Below, in pieces: positions 60,448 to 64,000 of a stretch of DNA of 64,000 bases. Position 1 is the first letter of the stretch. Each line of letters begins with the position of its first letter. Source of the DNA: Hymenobacter swuensis DY53 (GTDB taxonomy: Bacteria > Bacteroidota > Bacteroidia > Cytophagales > Hymenobacteraceae); contig NZ_CP007145.1 of assembly GCF_000576555.1 (NCBI RefSeq), positions 1,674,001-1,738,000 of the forward strand. Direction: 5' to 3'. The position numbers and the translations under genes were made by a program. The notes beneath the pieces are model-generated. The model ran no database searches. It was not told the DNA's origin and was given only the letters and a program-made list of their open reading frames with translations.

Positions 60448-62991
60448 GTGAAAGTTTGCATTGCCGAAAAGCCCAGCGTGGCCCGCGAAATTGCCCAGGT
60501 GCTGGGTGCCAACCGCAAAATGGACGGCTACTTCGAGGGCAACGGCTACCAAGTTACCTGGACGTTCGGCCACTTCTGCCAGCTGCGCGAGCCCGAGGAC
60601 TACCGCCCCGAGTGGAAGCGCTGGAGCATTCATGATTTGCCCATGTTGCCCGAGCAGTTTGGCATCAAGCTCATGCGCCGCGACGACGGCGTGGTGCGGC
60701 AGTTCAACGTGATTAAGAACCTGCTGGCCTCCGCCGAGGAAGTTATCAACTGCGGCGACGCCGGGCAGGAAGGGGAGGTGATTCAGCGCTGGGTGCTGCT
60801 GGAGGCCAAGTACCGCAAGCCCACCAAGCGCCTCTGGATTTCCTCGCTCACCGAAGAAGCCATCCGCCAGGGCTTCCAAAACCTGCGCGAGGGCTCGGAG
60901 TTCGACTCGCTGTACCAGGCCGGTAAGAGCCGCGCCGTGGGCGACTGGCTGCTGGGCCTGAACGCTACCCGGCTGTTCACGCTCAAGTACGCGCCCGGGC
61001 AGCGGCAGGTGCTCAGCATCGGGCGAGTGCAGACGCCCACGCTGGCATTGCTGGTAGACCGGCACCACGAAATTCAGAACTTCCGGCCCGAGCCCTACTG
61101 GGTGCTGCGTACCGAGTACCGGGGCACCATGTTCAGCCACGTGGCCGTGGTGAAAAAGGGCAAGGACGACGACGAGCCCGACGAAAAGGCCCGCCTGAAG
61201 GCCCGCGGCTACTTCGTGACCCAGGAGGAGGCCGATGCAGCCCTGGCCCAGGTAACCGGCCAGCCCCTCACGGTGACCAACGTGGAAATCAAAAAGGCGC
61301 TGGAGAGTCCGCCCGCGCTGTTCGACCTGACCTCCCTGCAGGTGCAGTGCAACAACCAGTTGGGCCTATCGGCCGAGGATACGCTCAAGACGGTGCAGGG
61401 CCTCTACGAGAAGAAAGTGGTGAGCTACCCCCGCGTGGATACCACCTACCTGCCCGACGACCAATACCCCAAAATTCCCGGCATCCTGCGCGGGCTGGGC
61501 GGGGCGCACGCGGCGCTGGCGGCCCCGCTGCTGGCGGGCGGCAAAATCCGCAAGAGCACCAAGGTGTTCAACAACCAGAAGGTAACGGACCACCACGCCA
61601 TCATCCCCACCGGAGCCAGTGCGGGCAGTCTGCACGGCACCGAGCAGCAGGTGTACGACATCATCACGCGCCGCTTCCTGGCCGCGTTTTACCCCGATTG
61701 TGAAGTCTCGAACACTACCGTGACGGCCGACGTGGCCGGGCGCACCTTCCGGGTACGGGGCCGGCAGATTCTGAGCCCCGGCTGGCGCGAAGTATACGGC
61801 GACCCGGAGAAGCAGCAGGCCCCCTCGGCCCCCAAAGCGGCCGGCGAAGGCGACGACGACGTGGTGAGCACCGTGCTGCCCAGCTTTCAAAAGGACGAAA
61901 CCGGCCCCCACAAGCCCCGCCTCGACGCCAAGCAAACCCAGCCCCCGCGCGAATACACGGAGGCCATGCTGCTGCGGGGCATGGAAACCGCCGGCCGCAA
62001 CGTGGACGACGACGAGCTGCGCCAGGCTATGAAGGAAAACGGCATCGGCCGCCCTTCTACCCGCGCCGCCATTATCGAAACCCTGTTCAAGCGCGGCTAC
62101 ATCCGCCGCGACCGGAAGAAAATTGTGCCCACGCCCACCGGCGTGGAGCTCATCGGCCTCATCCGCAACCCCACGCTGAAGTCAGCGGAGCTGACGGGCC
62201 AGTGGGAGCGGAAGCTGCGCCAGATTGAAGGCGGCCAGCTCGACCAGGAGCAGTTTCTGGGCGAGCTGAAACAGCTGGTGCGCGAAATGGTGCACGAGGT
62301 GAAGCATGACGGCTCCGGCCGCGCCGTCACGGTAGCCAACGCCGCGCAAGCCGCGCCGGCAGCTGGTAAACCTGCGGCTACTCGTCCGACTCCGGCAGCC
62401 GCCACGCCGGCCGTGCCGGGGGCATTGGGCCCATGCCCAGCCTGCGGCAGCGGCCACATCCTGCGGGGCAAGTCAGCGTTTGGTTGTTCGCGCTGGAAGG
62501 AGGGTTGCCAGTTCCGGCTGCCGGTGGAATTCGAGGGCAAGAAATTCACCGATAAGCAGGTGGGCGACCTGCTCAAAAAAGGCCGCACTCAGGTGATGCA
62601 GGGCTTCCTGGACGAGGTCGGTAATAAGTTCGGGGCCGCCATCCGCCTCACGCCCGCCCGCACCCTGGAACTGGTGCGCGCCGCCGAAAGCAAGCCTACC
62701 ACCCCGCAGGACCCCGGCCAGATACCCTGCCCGGTGTGCCGCTTGGGCCAGATGCTGAAGGGCAAGAGCGCCTGGGGCTGCTCCCGCTTCCGCGAGGACT
62801 GCCAGTTCCGGGCCCCATTCGAGTGGGGTGGCAAAACCCTCACCGATGCCCAGATGAACCAGCTTCTGCGCAAAGGCAAAACCGGCGTCATCCGCGGCTT
62901 CATTTCCTCGAAATCTGGCGCGCGGTACGAAGCCGCTTTGCAGGTCGGGGCCGATGGGCGCATTGAGCCGGTGTTTGATAACAAGGGGTAA
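60448..62991 (+). CDS. topB: DNA topoisomerase III
   Basis: 847 residues from a GTG (VKVCIAEKPSVAREIAQVLG). Type IA topoisomerase: Toprim domain with INCGDAGQEGE (about 100-110), GRVQTPTLALLVDRH, and the catalytic Tyr327 in VVSYPRVDTTYLP. Two C-terminal Topo-repeat zinc-ribbon-like units follow an Ala/Pro linker: CPACGSGHILRGKSAFGCSR (about 670) and CPVCRLGQMLKGKSAWGCSR (about 760), each with a second Cys in CQFR. Removes negative supercoils and decatenates. Plasmid and mobile-element copies are common; this one is in chromosomal context. Confidence 0.95.
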   Translation: MKVCIAEKPSVAREIAQVLGANRKMDGYFEGNGYQVTWTFGHFCQLREPEDYRPEWKRWSIHDLPMLPEQFGIKLMRRDDGVVRQFNVIKNLLASAEEVINCGDAGQEGEVIQRWVLLEAKYRKPTKRLWISSLTEEAIRQGFQNLREGSEFDSLYQAGKSRAVGDWLLGLNATRLFTLKYAPGQRQVLSIGRVQTPTLALLVDRHHEIQNFRPEPYWVLRTEYRGTMFSHVAVVKKGKDDDEPDEKARLKARGYFVTQEEADAALAQVTGQPLTVTNVEIKKALESPPALFDLTSLQVQCNNQLGLSAEDTLKTVQGLYEKKVVSYPRVDTTYLPDDQYPKIPGILRGLGGAHAALAAPLLAGGKIRKSTKVFNNQKVTDHHAIIPTGASAGSLHGTEQQVYDIITRRFLAAFYPDCEVSNTTVTADVAGRTFRVRGRQILSPGWREVYGDPEKQQAPSAPKAAGEGDDDVVSTVLPSFQKDETGPHKPRLDAKQTQPPREYTEAMLLRGMETAGRNVDDDELRQAMKENGIGRPSTRAAIIETLFKRGYIRRDRKKIVPTPTGVELIGLIRNPTLKSAELTGQWERKLRQIEGGQLDQEQFLGELKQLVREMVHEVKHDGSGRAVTVANAAQAAPAAGKPAATRPTPAAATPAVPGALGPCPACGSGHILRGKSAFGCSRWKEGCQFRLPVEFEGKKFTDKQVGDLLKKGRTQVMQGFLDEVGNKFGAAIRLTPARTLELVRAAESKPTTPQDPGQIPCPVCRLGQMLKGKSAWGCSRFREDCQFRAPFEWGGKTLTDAQMNQLLRKGKTGVIRGFISSKSGARYEAALQVGADGRIEPVFDNKG

Positions 62992-63486
62992 TGCAAAGGT
63001 GGTGGCGTCCTGAACCCGCGAATAGAACTGCGCGCGTCTGAACAGCTGCGCAAACGTCTGTGCCCTCTGCGGGAACCGATGGTAGGACGGCTCTGCACCA
63101 GTGACACAAACTTCTCAATCCGATAAAATGCCGCTGGCTTCCGGGCTGCTGGTGAGCATGCTGCTGAGCGCACTTCTGTGGCTGGGTGGCGATTGGTAGA
63201 ATAGCGAAAGGCAGAATATGATCGGCCTGAATATGCGCTAAATACAATTTATAGGCAGGGTGTCCGAAACTGCTTTTAAGCTGACGGAGGTGGTGTGGCA
63301 TTACTATATGCCGGGCAGGGGCGGATAAAAAGCGCGTAATTCGGCTACTGGCAACGTTCCCGACAACGATTGCGCAAATAATCAGCGGGTTGAAAGGCAG
63401 GAACTCCCGGAGATAGACCTAACATTAGTGAGGGCTTACTTCTTCAGGCTCTCAGCTCTTTCTTCGACCAGTCAAAATTCCCCGCT
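62992..63486. other. 495-base gap before the right-edge receptor
   Basis: No gene of normal size. It contains GCAAACGTCTGTG at 63050-63062, one mismatch from the palindrome GCAAACGTTTGTG before the glycosidase at 11972. It also holds a 23-codon hydrophobic frame at 63128-63199 (MPLASGLLVSMLLSALLWLG). The rest (63200-63486) shows nothing recognisable. Confidence 0.4.
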
Positions 63487-64000
63487 ATGAAAAAAAGCCT
63501 ACTGTTGAGCTCATTGGTGCTGCTGACGGCGGGAACGGCGCTGGCCCAGCAGACCCGCCCGGTGCAGGGCCGGGTGCTGGATGCAGCTACCGGCGAAGCC
63601 CTGCCCGGCGTCACGGTCATTATCAAAAACACCACCATCGGGGCCACAACCGATAACGACGGCAGCTTCTCGCTGAGCGTGCCCGCCGGCACGGAAGCGG
63701 TGCTCACCTTCAGCTACATCGGCTACGTGCCCCAAACGGTACCGGCCGGCAACCTCGACAAGCTCAAAGTGTCACTCAAGCCCGATCAGAAGGCGCTGGA
63801 TGAGGTGGTAGTTATTGGCTACGGGCAGGTGAAGAAGAGCGACGTAACCGGGGCCATCGTCTCGGTGAAGGAGGAGGATTTGAAGAAGGTGCCCTCGGCC
63901 AACGTGATGGAAACCCTCCAGGGCCGCCTGCCGGGCGTAGATATTACCCGCAGCAGCGGCTCGGCCGGCTCGGGCGTGAACATTGCCGTGCGCGGCAACC
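63487..64000 (+). CDS. SusC/RagA-type TonB-dependent receptor, partial
   Basis: The first 171 residues before the right edge. Signal peptide MKKSLLLSSLVLLTAGTALA, carboxypeptidase-like regulatory domain (VQGRVLDAATGEALPGVTVI, about 27-105), TonB-box-like EVVVIGYGQVKKSDVTGA and the plug start LQGRLPGVDITRSSG. Probably the first gene of a second SusC-SusD nutrient locus continuing beyond the window. Confidence 0.93.
   Translation, partial: MKKSLLLSSLVLLTAGTALAQQTRPVQGRVLDAATGEALPGVTVIIKNTTIGATTDNDGSFSLSVPAGTEAVLTFSYIGYVPQTVPAGNLDKLKVSLKPDQKALDEVVVIGYGQVKKSDVTGAIVSVKEEDLKKVPSANVMETLQGRLPGVDITRSSGSAGSGVNIAVRGN

Noticed and set aside
62900..63301. 133-codon minus-strand frame at the topB 3' end
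   Set aside because: Overlaps the conserved C-terminus of topB and shows no domain or signal sequence.

Overview
The window reads as chromosomal DNA of a GC-rich Bacteroidota, most likely Hymenobacter or a close Cytophagales relative. The evidence is seen in the sequence: SusC/SusD/SusE genes, type IX secretion (T9SS) C-terminal sorting domains on three proteins, many Bacteroidota lipoproteins, and the promoter signature TTG-N19-TAnnTTTG (for example 31290-31319). The genus is an inference; no rRNA is present to confirm it.

Layout. 1-9.1 kb: housekeeping and accessory genes (SUKH protein cut by the left edge, alanine dehydrogenase, DUF1573 protein, fused 2-oxoacid dehydrogenase E1, lipoprotein, LuxE-like enzyme, DUF421 protein, a NtrC-like regulator lacking a DNA-binding domain). 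9.3-17.6 kb: secreted GH-A-clan glycosidase with a LacI-type operator-like palindrome at its start, RNase P RNA with an inserted low-complexity hairpin, M1 peptidase, Smr protein. 17.8-31.2 kb: an alpha-glucan utilisation region (GH13 amylase, BadF-type sugar kinase, T9SS protein, SusE, SusD, SusC, and after a 0.95-kb AT-rich gap a CBM20-like esterase). 31.2-41 kb: a tryptophan operon trpL-E-G-D-C-F-(NMT1/THI5-like)-B-A-DAHP synthase, headed by a ribosome-mediated attenuator whose leader peptide carries three consecutive Trp codons. 41-44 kb: membrane AraC-type regulator and two small secreted proteins. 44-46 kb: two phenylalanine-hydroxylase paralogues, each behind its own leader-peptide/terminator module. 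46-53.5 kb: DUF962 protein, dienelactone hydrolase, ABC1 kinase, TetR regulator, photolyase, SDR, RhuM-Fic protein. 53.7-64 kb: pyruvate carboxylase, small secreted proteins, M28 peptidase, topoisomerase III, and a SusC-type receptor cut by the right edge.

The most striking find is the leader of the second hydroxylase (44981-45158). It has a perfect TACATTTG -7 box, a 29-codon ORF with Tyr-Tyr-Tyr and Tyr-Tyr runs, and nested 1:2, 2:3 (9 bp, perfect) and 3:4 (13 bp, perfect) helices. This is a complete predicted tyrosine-sensing attenuator on an enzyme that makes tyrosine from phenylalanine. The first hydroxylase has Gln in place of the conserved iron-binding Glu, so the pair may have diverged in function.

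A second theme is intergenic palindromic repeats. At least five unrelated inverted-repeat families of about 85-165 bp recur in gaps and occupy most gaps inside the trp operon. They may shape mRNA processing or termination, or may simply be mobile REP/MITE-like elements.
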